Shown here piece by piece: positions 53,990 to 64,000 of a stretch of DNA of 64,000 bases. Position 1 is the first letter of the stretch. Each line of letters starts with the position of its first letter. Source of the stretch: Prorocentrum cordatum (taxonomy: Eukaryota > Sar > Dinophyceae > Prorocentrales > Prorocentraceae); NCBI GenBank assembly GCA_963575745.1, contig CAUYUJ010002758.1, forward strand, positions 398,173-462,172, in the 5' to 3' direction. The notes beneath the pieces were generated by a model. It made no database searches. It worked only from the letters and a program-made list of their open reading frames with translations, and had not been told where the DNA came from. The translations under genes were made by a program, and so were the position numbers.

Positions 53990-55320
53990 GCAACAACGGA
54001 GTCTCCCTTGCACACGTGCCATCCAAGAATGCGTCTCGACGAATGATCGTACGGCAGCCGTTGTCGTCGTAGTTGGGCCTTCATGCACTTGCCTGAAGTA
54101 CGAGGAATTCTCGAGCGAGAGCGCTGCGGGCGAATCTGGTCAGGGCGCGTGGAGATAAATTGAGGGAGGGATATCGAGTGGCATCTGTTGTCGTCGCAGT
54201 TGGGACTCCACCAATCCAAGCGACTGCGAGGATGTCCCAGACGAAAGCGCCATTCCAAAGAGCAGGACAACGCGCCTCGAGGTGTCCCGAGGAAACGTCG
54301 AACGGGCCGTTGTCGTCGCAGTTGTGCCGTCACCAACTGAACTAAATTGCGAAGAAATTCCGAACGACAACCGACCAGGGCGCGCTGAATTCAAGTTGAG
54401 GGGAGGTGTCTAGCGGCAGCCGTTTTCGTGGTAGCTGGGCCTTCACCAACCAGAGTTGATGGCAAGGCAGTCCAAGGCAAGAGCACGATTCGAGGCGTCT
54501 CTGGCCAGACCGCCGCGGAGTGTCCAGAAGAAAAAAACGAAAGTGAGCTGTTGTGGTTGCAGTTGGGCCTTCATCAACCTGACTCCATTGCGAGGTGGTC
54601 TCAAGCGAGAGCGCCGCGGGTGCATCTGAACACGACGCGTGGGAGCTAATTGAAAGGAAACTGAATCGAACGGCAACCGTTGGCACCGTTCTTAGAGACG
54701 GAGGCGTTCCTGGCCAAGAAACGCGCCTCAGAGTGTGCCCCGAGGAGGCGTCGAACGGAAGCCGTTGTCGCCGTAGTTGGGCCTTCACCTACGCGGCTGA
54801 CTTGCAACATCCCCAACGAGAGCGCCACGGGCGCATCTGACCAGGGCGCGTGGGAGTACTTGGAGGGAAAAAATCGGCGGCAGCCGTTGTCGTCGTGGTT
54901 CAGTCTCGGACGGGAATGCCTCTCCTGAGAGCAAGGGCGTTTCGAGCCAAGGCACCTCGGAGTAAATGGCGCGGCGGTATCGAACAGGAGACGTTGTCGT
55001 CGTAGTTGGGCCTGTGTATCAACTGCACTAAATTGCGAGGTGGTCTCGAGCGAAGTGGCCGAATGCGCATCTAACCACCGCGCGAGGGAATGAACTGACG
55101 GGAAGCATCGAACGACAGCCGATGTCGTCACATTTGGACCTTCACCAACCCAAGTGAGTTGCGAAGAAGTCTCCAACGAAGGGGCCATTTCTGCAAACGG
55201 GGGCGCCTGTGGCCACGACGCCTCAAAGCGTGTCCCGGGGAAACATCGAGGAAATGATATTGTCGGTGCAAGTGGGCCTTCACGAACTTGACCAACTGGG
55301 GTCACTCTGGCCATGGCGTC
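53990..55320. repeat. Divergent ~120-bp tandem repeat, about 11 copies
   Basis: A core CAGCCGTTGTCGTCGTAGTT then GGGCCTTCACCAAC recurs near 54051, 54178, 54299, 54414, 54540, 54671 (diverged), 54757, 54878, 54987, 55112 and 55253. Spacing is mostly 110-140 bases. Between cores lie shared pieces such as GCGAGGTGGTCTC, GAGAGCGCC and GGGCGCGTGG. Minus-strand reading gives a repeated EGPTATTTAV-like motif, but it changes frame from copy to copy. Confidence 0.75.
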
Positions 55321-55384
55321 CCCAAGTAAACTGGAACATGCCAACAATGTAAATAGCAGTTATAACCGTAATCGTAACACGACT

Positions 55385-55475
55385 TCTAGTAGCCGTTGCA
55401 GTGGTAGTCGCAATAGAAGTGGTGGAAATAATAACAATAGTAAGTCGTAGTCGTAGTCCTACGAGTTGTACAAAA

Positions 55476-55507
<32 letters not shown>

Positions 55508-55725
55508 CAGTAGTACTAATAGTGATAGCAATAGTAACAGTCGCAATAGAAATAGTAGTAGTTGCAGTAGTAGTGATAGTAGTAGCAGTATGTCGTAAGT
55601 GTAATAGTGATCGTAGTAGTAGAAATAATAATGGTAGGCGGTGGTAATCATAGTAGTAGCTGTAGTTGTGGTAGGCGTCTTCGCAGTGGCAGTAACACGA
55701 AAGTAATGGCAATGGTGATTGTAGT

Positions 55726-55766
<41 letters not shown>

Positions 55767-55963
55767 AAAGTAAAAGTAAAAGTAAAAGTAAAAGTAAAAG
55801 TAAAAGTAAAAGTAAAAGTAAAAGTAGTAGTAATCGTAGTAAGTAGCAGTAATAAAAACAATAGTAATGATACCAGAAGCGGTAGTAAGAGTAATAGTAG
55901 TAGTTGTAGTAGTCGTGGTAATAGTGGTTAAAATATTGGTAGCAGTGGTAGTAGTAGTAGTAA

Positions 55964-56010
<47 letters not shown>

Positions 56011-56115
56011 TAGTAGTAGTAGTAGTAGTAGTAGTCGCAGTAGTCGTAGTAGTCGTAGTAGTTGTGGTGGTGAAAATGGTAATAGCAGCCTGAACACTAG
56101 TATTACCACGAATAC

Positions 56116-56177
<62 letters not shown>

Positions 56178-56376
56178 ATAGTGGCACATCTACAAGTAGT
56201 ATTACCAGCACCGGCAGCAGTAGTAGTAGCAACGGGCAAAACTAGTAATAGCAGTAGTACTAGATGTAGAAGTTGTAGTAGCTGTAGTAGTTATAGTCGT
56301 AGTAGTAGTAGTAGTAGTAGCAACAGTAGTAGTAGTAGTAGTAATAGTAGTAGAAGAAGCAGTCGTAGTATTAGTG

Positions 56377-56416
<40 letters not shown>

Positions 56417-56826
56417 TAATGGTACTAATGGTAGTAGTAGTAGTAGTAGTAGCAGTAGTATTAGCAGTAGTGGTAGTAGTAGTAGTAGTAGTAGTAGTAA
56501 TAGAAGTGGTAGTGGTAATGGTAGCAGTAGCAGTAGTAGTAGTAGTAGTACTACTACTACTACTACTAGTGGTGGTGTACTAGTAGTCGTAGTATAGTAG
56601 TAGTAGTAGTAGTAGTAGTAGTAGGTGGTAGTAGTAGTAGTATGGTAGTAGTAGTAGTAGTATTAATAGTAGGTAGTAGTAGTAGTAATAGTTGTATAGT
56701 TAGTGGTGGTAGTAGTAGTCGTAGTAGTAGTACTAGTAGCAGTAGTAGTAGTATAGTTGTACATATAGTAGTAGTTGTAGTAGTAGTTGTAGTAGTAGTA
56801 GTAGCAGTAGTAGTAGTAGTACTACT

Positions 56827-56919
<93 letters not shown>

Positions 56920-56951
56920 TGGTAGATGTAGTAGTAGCTGTAGTAGTAGTA

Positions 56952-56985
<34 letters not shown>

Positions 56986-57045
56986 TCGTCGTCGTAGTCG
57001 TTGTCGTCGTCGTCGTCGCCGTAGTAACACAGTCGTCTTCCGATT
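55385..57045. repeat. TAG/AGT triplet tract with strand switches
   Basis: Long runs of AGT/TAG units are interrupted by TCG, GGT and AAGTAA variants. Positions 55763-55825 are a perfect-looking GTAAAA hexamer stretch. At about 56549-56570 and 56818-56865 the strand switches to TAC/ACT, creating TAG-CTA inverted repeats. Positions 56950-57020 become TCG triplets. All translations (poly-Ser, poly-Val, poly-Leu, poly-Tyr) are repeat artefacts. Confidence 0.95.
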
Positions 57046-57214
57046 CCATTCATAAATGTCAAAGGGCGCGTGGAAGCCCGCAGGTCAGGGTCGCAACCTT
57101 CTTCGGCCTGGGACGGACTGGAGCGAGCCCATCCAAAAGAACGAAACTAGAACATAGCAGAACAGGGAGAGGAAATGGCCCAGGGCGTGCGGAAGGATAA
57201 AACAAAAAACACAG

Positions 57215-58837
57215 TATCCTGGCGAAGGACCCAACCAAATGCAATTGTGAATAACGCTTTGTGGGTGCCGCTTTCGGTGGGGCTCCTTATGGGGCCACGA
57301 AAGGCGTGCCACGAAACGCTGTCCTGGGCGTACGGGACGCATGAGAGCGGTAGCACTGGGGCCTTCGGTGGAGCTCCCTATGGGGCCACGAAACGTGTGA
57401 GGGGTGTGCCGAAACGGGTGCGGCGCCGCCATGCGAGAGCAGCCATTGGGGCCTTCGGTTGAGCTCGTGAGGGGTGTGCCGAAATGGGTGCGGCGCCGCC
57501 ATGCGAACGCAGCCACTGGGGCCTCCGGTGGAGCTCCCTATGGGGCCACGAAACGGGTGAGGGGTGTGCCGAAATGGGTGCGGCGCCGCCATGCGAACGC
57601 AGCCACTGGGGCCTTCGGTGGAGCTCCCTATGGGGCCACGAAACAGGGGTGTGCCGAAATGGGTGCGGGCCGCCATGCGGACGCAGCCACTGGGGCCTTC
57701 GGTGGAGCTCCCTATGGGGCCACGAAACGTGTGAGGGGTGTGCCGAAATGGGTGCGGCGCCGCCATGCGAACGCAGCCACTGGGGCCTTCGGTGGAGCTC
57801 CCTATGGGGCCACGAAACGTGTGAGGGGTGTGCCGAAATGGGTGCGGCGCCGCCATGCAACGCAGCCACTGGGGCCTTCGGTGGAGCTCCCTATGGGGCC
57901 ACGAAACGTGTGAGGGGTGTGCCGAAATGGGTGCGGCGCCGCCATGCGAACGCAGCCACTGGGGCCTTCGGTGGAGCTCCCTATGGGGCCACGAAGCGTG
58001 TGAGGGGTGTGCCGAAATGGGTGCGGCGCCGCCATGCGAACGCAGCCACTGGGGCCTTCGGTGGAACTCCCTATGGGGCCACGAAACGTGTGAGGGGTGT
58101 ACCGAAATGGGTGCGGCGCCGCCATGCGAACGCAGCCACTGGGGCCTTCGGTGGAGCTCCCTATGGGGCCACGAAACGTGTGATGGGTGTGCCGAAATGG
58201 GTGGGGCGCCGCCATGTGGACGCGGCCACTGGGGCCTTCGGTGGAGCTCCCTATGGGGCCACGAAACGTGTGAGGGGTGTGCCGAAATGGGTGCGGCGCC
58301 GCCATGTGGACGCGGCCACTGGGGCCTTCGGTGGAGCTCCCTATGGGGCCACGAAACGTGTGAGGGGTGTGCCGAAATGGGTGCGGCGCCGCCGTGTGGA
58401 CGCGGCCATTGGGGCCTTCGGTGGAGCTCCCTATGGGGCCACGAAACGTGTGAGGGGTGTGCCGAAATGGGTGCGGCGCCGCCATGCGGACGCAGCCACT
58501 GGGGCCTTCGGTGGAGCTCCCTATGGGGCCACGAAACGTGTGAGGGGTGTGCCGAAATGGGTGCGGCGCCGCCATGTGGACGCGGCCACTGGGGCCTTCG
58601 GTGGAGCTCCCTATGGGGCCACGAAACGTGTGAGGGGTGTGCCGACATGGGTGCGGCGCCGCCATGTGGACGCGGCCACTAGGGCCTTCGGTGGAGTTCC
58701 CTATGGGACCACGAAACGTGTGAGGGGTGGGAGGAGGGATGCGGGAGGAGGCGGAGGAGGAGGAAGGAAGGAAGGAGAGGAGACGCGGGGCACCGTTTCT
58801 TCAAAACGAAGACCCAACACCACAGGATGGTTGGGAA
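57215..58837 (+). mobile_element. Minisatellite cassette 4 (90-bp units, ~16 copies, homogeneous)
   Basis: The leader starts TATCCTGGCGAAGGACCCAA and matches cassettes 2 and 3 after small changes. The body has the 90-bp unit. After two early copies with deletions, units from 57700 to 58700 are nearly uniform in length. Variant blocks (ATGCGAACGCAGCC versus ATGTGGACGCGGCC) are clustered, with the GTGGACGCGG type in the right half, as expected from local unit duplication. The tail from 58725 is the same purine tract and GACGCGGGGCACCG...GGTTGGGAA end. The left flank is A-rich and adjacent to the triplet tract. Confidence 0.85.
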
Positions 58838-59224
58838 AAAATGACTACGAACCAAAGCAGTCGAGCGCGGATCTACCCTTGCCTGACCCCCCGTCTCCCC
58901 CTTGGACTGTGAATGCGGGGGTCGGGCACAGGGGTCAAGCAATGGTGGTTTCATGGGCCACGCGTGGGCGATACACCCTCGATTGCTGCGCATGGCGGGG
59001 GGGGCCACATGAAGTTCCCCGCCTGCACCCCGGCGCGAGACTCGAGGGTAAACAAAGGACGCGGGGGCCTGGGGATTGGCGACGAAGGCAACGCGCGCCG
59101 AGGGCGCATGAAGAAAAGGCTGGAATCATCAAAAGCGGCGAGGTGAGTGTTAAAATCTGCCCAGCCAATCTGACACGCGGAACACTGCGCCTCAACTGTG
59201 GGGTTCTTGATAACCAAGGCAAAA

Positions 59225-59440
59225 TGTGAATTCACACTGTGGGGAAGACAACATGTGAATTCACACGTTGGAAAGAAAAGAAAATGTAAATACACACGTT
59301 GGAACGAAAGGAAAATATAATTTCACAGTTTGGAATGCAGTACACGATTATGTGAGATGGGGACAGAATGTGAATTCACATGTTGGGAAAAGCGGAGCAT
59401 GGATTCACATTCTGAACAAAAAGAAAAATGAGTTCACAAT
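59225..59440. repeat. Cluster of ~33-bp units around a 12-bp palindrome
   Basis: The perfect palindrome TGTGAATTCACA occurs at 59225, 59254 and 59369. Degenerate versions occur at about 59286, 59320, 59402 and 59430 (TAAATACACA, ATAATTTCACA, GGATTCACAT, GAGTTCACAA). Each is followed by GTTGG(G)AA and a purine run. Such dyads look like protein-binding sites, but a decayed minisatellite is the simpler reading. Confidence 0.7.
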
Positions 59441-60590
59441 TTGGGAGAATGGCGGGGCCCGTTCCGAATCTGTCTGAAGGGTCACACTGTTTGGGAACAT
59501 ACGCGATCCGCAATCGCACAGTCAAGACACACTTGTACTCCGCTTCGCCGCCCCACGCGCGACATGCCAGAACGCCCGAACGCATGAACGACAATGGATG
59601 GACGGCGCGTTTGCCCGCGCGGGCGGCGCGCGAGCGCGAACGACTGGCCCGCACGACCGCCAACATTGGATATCAATCATACCCAATCATATACATTAGC
59701 GATATATTGAGCACACATGGGCCATTCAGCCCACATTGCCGACCCCCTCTTGCGGACCCCATCTTTCGCCGTGAGATCCCTCCCACACTGCGCAAAGTTG
59801 GCTCGCGGGCCGGGCGGCGCAGTTCGCGCCTGCATCCAGCTTTGAACAACACGGGGGGGCGGGGAGGGAGGGGCGGGGGGAAAGGCGCGGCGCGGCGCGC
59901 GCTGGCTTCGCGCTCGTCTCTGCGGGTTCCGAAACGCGGCCAGCGCGAAACAGCAGCTCGCGCGTACGTTCCAGTCGCGTCCTCGGGCGTAGTCGCTCGC
60001 GTCAACGGTGTTTTTTTGTTTCCCTCGCGCTGGAGTTAGATAGTACAACGTAACGGTCATGTGTACAGTCGACGTTGCCGCTCTACGTTGACGCGCGCGT
60101 GCTTCGGCGCGACGCGGCACGGGGGTGTCCTCGCTGTGTCGCGACAATGGGCGGAACGCAGCGCCCTGCCAGCCGCCGCTGCCAGCGCGGGAACGCCCCC
60201 GGGCGTGCAACGGTCCCCTAGAAACCGCGCAGAAACCGCTAGAACCCGTCTAGAAAGTGGTTTAGAAACCTATATGATTTACACAGGAAAAATTGAATCC
60301 ATTGAAAAATAATTCTGTTATCTTTCAAGGTGCCCACCGGGATCTATGTAAATCGTGGCGGTTTCTCGACCAGTTCACGAGCGGTTTCTACACGGTTTCT
60401 ACACGGTTTCCAAGAAAGTAGCGCACACGCCGCGCGGCGTCGCTTCAGGGCGACGCCGCAGCAGTCGCGCCGACTATGGTCGCGCGCTGCTATCTCGTGC
60501 GTGCGACAAGGAAAGCGGCGGGCATGCCGAGCGGCGTCGTTCGGGGAAAGATATCCCTCATCGAACGATTCCATTGGGAAAACGTGCCTG
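59441..60590. repeat. GC-rich stretch with GAAACCG / CGGTTTC inverted repeats
   Basis: Positions 60217-60262 carry TAGAAACCG-type units, and 60358-60412 carry the reverse complement CGGTTTCTACACGGTTTCTA. The two blocks form an inverted repeat around a ~100-base spacer. The rest (59500-60200, 60420-60590) is GC-rich with dispersed GCGCGGCGC. Open frames here are not convincing. Confidence 0.45.
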
Positions 60591-60594
60591 GAAG

Positions 60595-61735
<1,141 letters not shown>

Positions 61736-61739
61736 CATT

Positions 61740-62035
61740 GACTCCAAATGGATTAGAGGACAGGAGGAGGACGAGAGGAGGATGGGAGGAGGACGAAAGG
61801 AGGACGGGAGCAGGACGGGAGGAGGAAGGGAGTAGCAAATTCAAGCAAGCACAAGCAAGCAAGCGGAAGTAAGCAAGCGCAAGCGAGCAATAACAAGCAA
61901 GCAAAAGCCAGCGATCAAGTGCAAGCAAGCAAGGGCAAGCAGGAGCAAGCATGCAAGAGCAAGCAAGCAAGCAAGAGCAAGCAAGCGATTGCCAGCGATC
62001 AAGTCCAAACAAGCAAGAGCAAGCATAGGACTCGC
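61740..62035. repeat. GGAGGACG repeat then (AAGC)n repeat
   Basis: Positions 61756-61830 are GAGGAGGACGGGA-type units. Positions 61838-62030 are AAGCAAGC/AAGAGCAAGC units, with CCAGCGATCAAGT interruptions at about 61907 and 61990 marking a longer ~85-bp duplication. Confidence 0.85.
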
Positions 62036-62290
62036 CATTGGAAACAGCTAGGGAGCGCCATTGGAAAAAAGGGAGGTGCCGTTGGTAAAAAAGGGGGGAG
62101 GGGGGGGGCATTGAAAATAAGGGGCGGTGCCATTGGAAAAAGGGGTGGGCTAAAGACCAATTATTTGTGATAAGCTATAGGGCAAGCCAATATGGAGAAT
62201 AGAAACGCTAATACGAGTACTGGCACCAGTACCAGTACCAGTACGAGCCCTACTGCTAGCACTAGCACTGGTACTTGTACGTAGTAGTCG
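62028..62290. repeat. GCCATTGGAAAA units and ACCAGT hexamers
   Basis: GCCATTGGAAA or a close variant occurs about five times between 62030 and 62145, followed by G-rich runs. TACCAGTACCAGTACCAGTA and CACTAGCACTGGTACTTGTA at 62215-62280 form a short hexamer repeat whose two halves are partly reverse complementary (ACCAGT and ACTGGT). Confidence 0.7.
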
Positions 62291-62423
62291 TACTAATCGT
62301 CGTCGTCGTAGTAGTAATAGCAGTAGTAGTAGCAGCAGTAGCAGCAGTAGTAGTAGTAGTAGTAGTCGTCGTAGTAGTAGTGGTAGTAGTAGTAGTAGTG
62401 GTAGTAGTGGTAGTAGCAGTAGC

Positions 62424-62484
<61 letters not shown>

Positions 62485-62508
62485 AGTAGTAGTAGTAGTA
62501 GTAGTACT

Positions 62509-62595
<87 letters not shown>

Positions 62596-62647
62596 CTTAA
62601 AGTAGTAGTAGTAGTAATAGTAGTAGTAGTAGTAGTAGTAGTAGTAA

Positions 62648-62688
<41 letters not shown>

Positions 62689-62808
62689 AGTAGTAGTAGT
62701 AGTAGTAGCAGCAGCAGCAGCAGTAGTAGTAATAGCAGTAGTAGTAGCACCAGTAGTAGTAATCGGAGTAGTAGTAGTAGTAGAAGTAGTAGTAGTAGTA
62801 GTAGTAGC
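62283..62808. repeat. TAG/AGT triplet tract abutting array 5
   Basis: AGT/TAG triplet runs with CAG variants pass directly into the fifth minisatellite array at about 62808. Confidence 0.95.
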
Positions 62809-64000
62809 CTCGGTGAACCTCCCTCTGAGACCACGACGCGTGTGACGGGTGTGCCAACATTGGCACGGGTACGCCATGCGGACGCTGCCACAGGAGCCGT
62901 CGGTGCAGCCCCATCTGAGGCCACGAAACGCGTGAGGTGTGCGCCGAAATGCAGGGTGGAACCACGTGCGGGCGCTGCCACCAGGGCCTTTGGTGGCCGC
63001 GAAACGTGGAAGGGGTGCGCCGAAATGGAGGGGGAACTGCATGCGGAACCTGCCACTGGGGCCCTAAGTGGAACACTCCATGGGGCCACGAAACGTGTGA
63101 GGGGTGCGCCGACATGGAGGGGGAGCTGCATGCGGACTTGCCACGGGGTCCTTGAATGGAGCACCCTATGGGGTAACGAAACGTGTGAGGGGTGCGCCGA
63201 AATGGAGGTGGACCTGCAAGTGGACCCTGCCACTGGAGCCTACGGCGGAGCACCGTATGGGGCCACGAAACGTGTGAGGGGTGCGCCGAAATAGGGATAG
63301 AACTGCATGCTGACCCTGCCACTGGGGCCTTCGGCGGAGCACCCTATGGGGCCACGAAACGTGTGAGGGGTGCGCCGAAATGGAGGTGGAACTGCATGCG
63401 GACCTTGCCACTGGGGCCTTCGGCGGAGCACCCTATGGGGCCACGAAACGTGTGAGGGGTGCGCCGAAATGGGGATGGAACTGCATGCGGGCCCTGCCAC
63501 TGGGGTCATCGGCGGAACACAACATGGGGCCACGAAACGTGTGAAGGTGCGCCGACATGGGAGTGGAACTGCATGCGGACCCTGCCACTGGGGCCTTCGG
63601 CGGAGCACCCTATGGGGCCACGAAACGTGTGAGGGGTGCGCCGAGATGGGGGTGGAACTGCATGCGGATCCTGTCACGAGGGCCTTCGACGGAGCACCCT
63701 ATGGGGCCACGAAGTGTGTGAGGGGTGCGCCGAAATGGGGGTGGAACTGCATGCGGACCCTGCCACTGGGGCCTTGGGTGGAGCACCCTATGGGGCCACG
63801 AAACGTGTGAGAAGTGCGCCGAAATGGAGGCGGAACTGCATGCGGACCCTGCCACTGGGGCCTTCGACGGAGCACCCTATGGAGCCACGAAACGCGTGAC
63901 GGGTGTGCCGAAATGGAAGTGGAACTGCATGCGGGCCCTGCCTCTGGGGCCTTGGGCGGAGCACCCTATAGGGCCACGAAACGTGTAAGGGGTGCGCCGA
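62809..64000 (+). repeat. Minisatellite array 5 (89-bp units, ~13 copies, open at window end)
   Basis: Units share the family core (TGGGGCCACGAAACGTGTGA, GGGGTGCGCCGAAATGG, CTGCATGCGGACCCTGCCAC, GGGGCCTTCGGCGGAGCACC), but the period is 89 bp and GTGGAACTGCATGCGG replaces the GCGGCGCCGCCATGCG block of the 90-bp type. Early copies (62809-63130) are diverged. The leader of cassettes 1-4 is not present before the array, and the right end lies outside the window. Confidence 0.85.

Noticed and set aside
55648-57055. Poly-Ser, poly-Leu and poly-Val proteins in triplet tracts
   Set aside because: TAG/AGT triplets give one homopolymer per frame. There is no non-repeat coding sequence on either side.
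48691-58837. Terminal inverted repeats at cassette ends
   Set aside because: Leader (TATCCTGGCG) and reverse complement of the tail (TTCCCAACCATCCTGTGG) share only ATCCTG. Both ends also share GA(A/G)GACCCAAC-like sequence in direct order. Neither is long enough to claim as a terminal repeat.

Overview
The window looks like nuclear DNA of a dinoflagellate, most like Prorocentrum-type genomes. The reasons are high overall GC, very sparse recognisable coding sequence, degenerate Ty1/copia retroelements of the dinoflagellate type, a LINE-like fragment, kilobases of triplet and TG/CG simple repeat, and several arrays of a GC-rich minisatellite. Nothing bacterial or organellar was seen: no operons, no compact gene order, and no rRNA or tRNA gene that I could recognise. 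The species assignment is inference from sequence style, because no database search was possible.

Layout. 1-4.7 kb holds GGA/CGA microsatellite, a 213/229-bp duplication that runs into a ~50-bp GC minisatellite (1300-2205), a long hairpin (2523-2650) and an inverted repeat (3543-3675). 4.7-8.1 kb carries two minus-strand exon-like segments of multi-pass membrane protein, separated by CCAAGA-type and CAT-type repeats that would lie in an intron. 9.15-11.94 kb is an almost pure alternating TG/CG tract with a 100-base assembly gap at 9903-10002. 12-13.6 kb is GC-rich dispersed repeat.

13.6-38.5 kb is dominated by degenerate minus-strand coding sequence. It is bounded by two direct copies of a ~340-bp conserved sequence (13625-13960 and 38172-38520). 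Read on the minus strand from high to low coordinate it contains: an acidic/coiled-coil/Cys-rich ORF region (38.15-36.1), a gag-like segment (35.3-34.8), a retropepsin-like segment (34.1-33.4), two tandem copies of an integrase C-terminal region (33.7-30.0), reverse transcriptase (29.9-28.56), a 1.9-kb minisatellite cassette, the RT/RNase H connection plus RNase H (25.87-25.1), two conserved domains of dinoflagellate retro-polyproteins (24.75-24.2), and an unrecognised, frameshifted ~6-kb protein relic (21.5-15.0). Nonsense codons and frameshifts run throughout, so none of this looks functional.

38.5-48.7 kb is mostly dispersed GC-rich repeat, GGA microsatellite and a second copy of the membrane-gene/CCAAGA-repeat sequence (46.18-46.66). 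48.7-58.84 kb holds three further minisatellite cassettes with the same leader and the same tail, a LINE-like fragment (52.15-53.26), an 11-copy ~120-bp repeat (54.0-55.3) and a TAG-triplet tract. 59-62.8 kb holds a cluster of 12-bp palindromes, more triplet repeat with strand switches and an AAGC repeat. 62.8-64 kb is a fifth array, truncated by the window end.

The most distinctive signal is the cassette family: 77-, 89- or 90-bp units with a conserved core, bounded on one side by a ~150-bp leader beginning TATCCTGGCGAAGGAC and on the other by a purine tract plus a ~55-bp tail ending GGATGGTTGGGAA. Four complete copies lie in unrelated flanks. One splits a copia element exactly between its reverse transcriptase and RNase H parts. 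This suggests a non-coding, minisatellite-bodied transposable unit.
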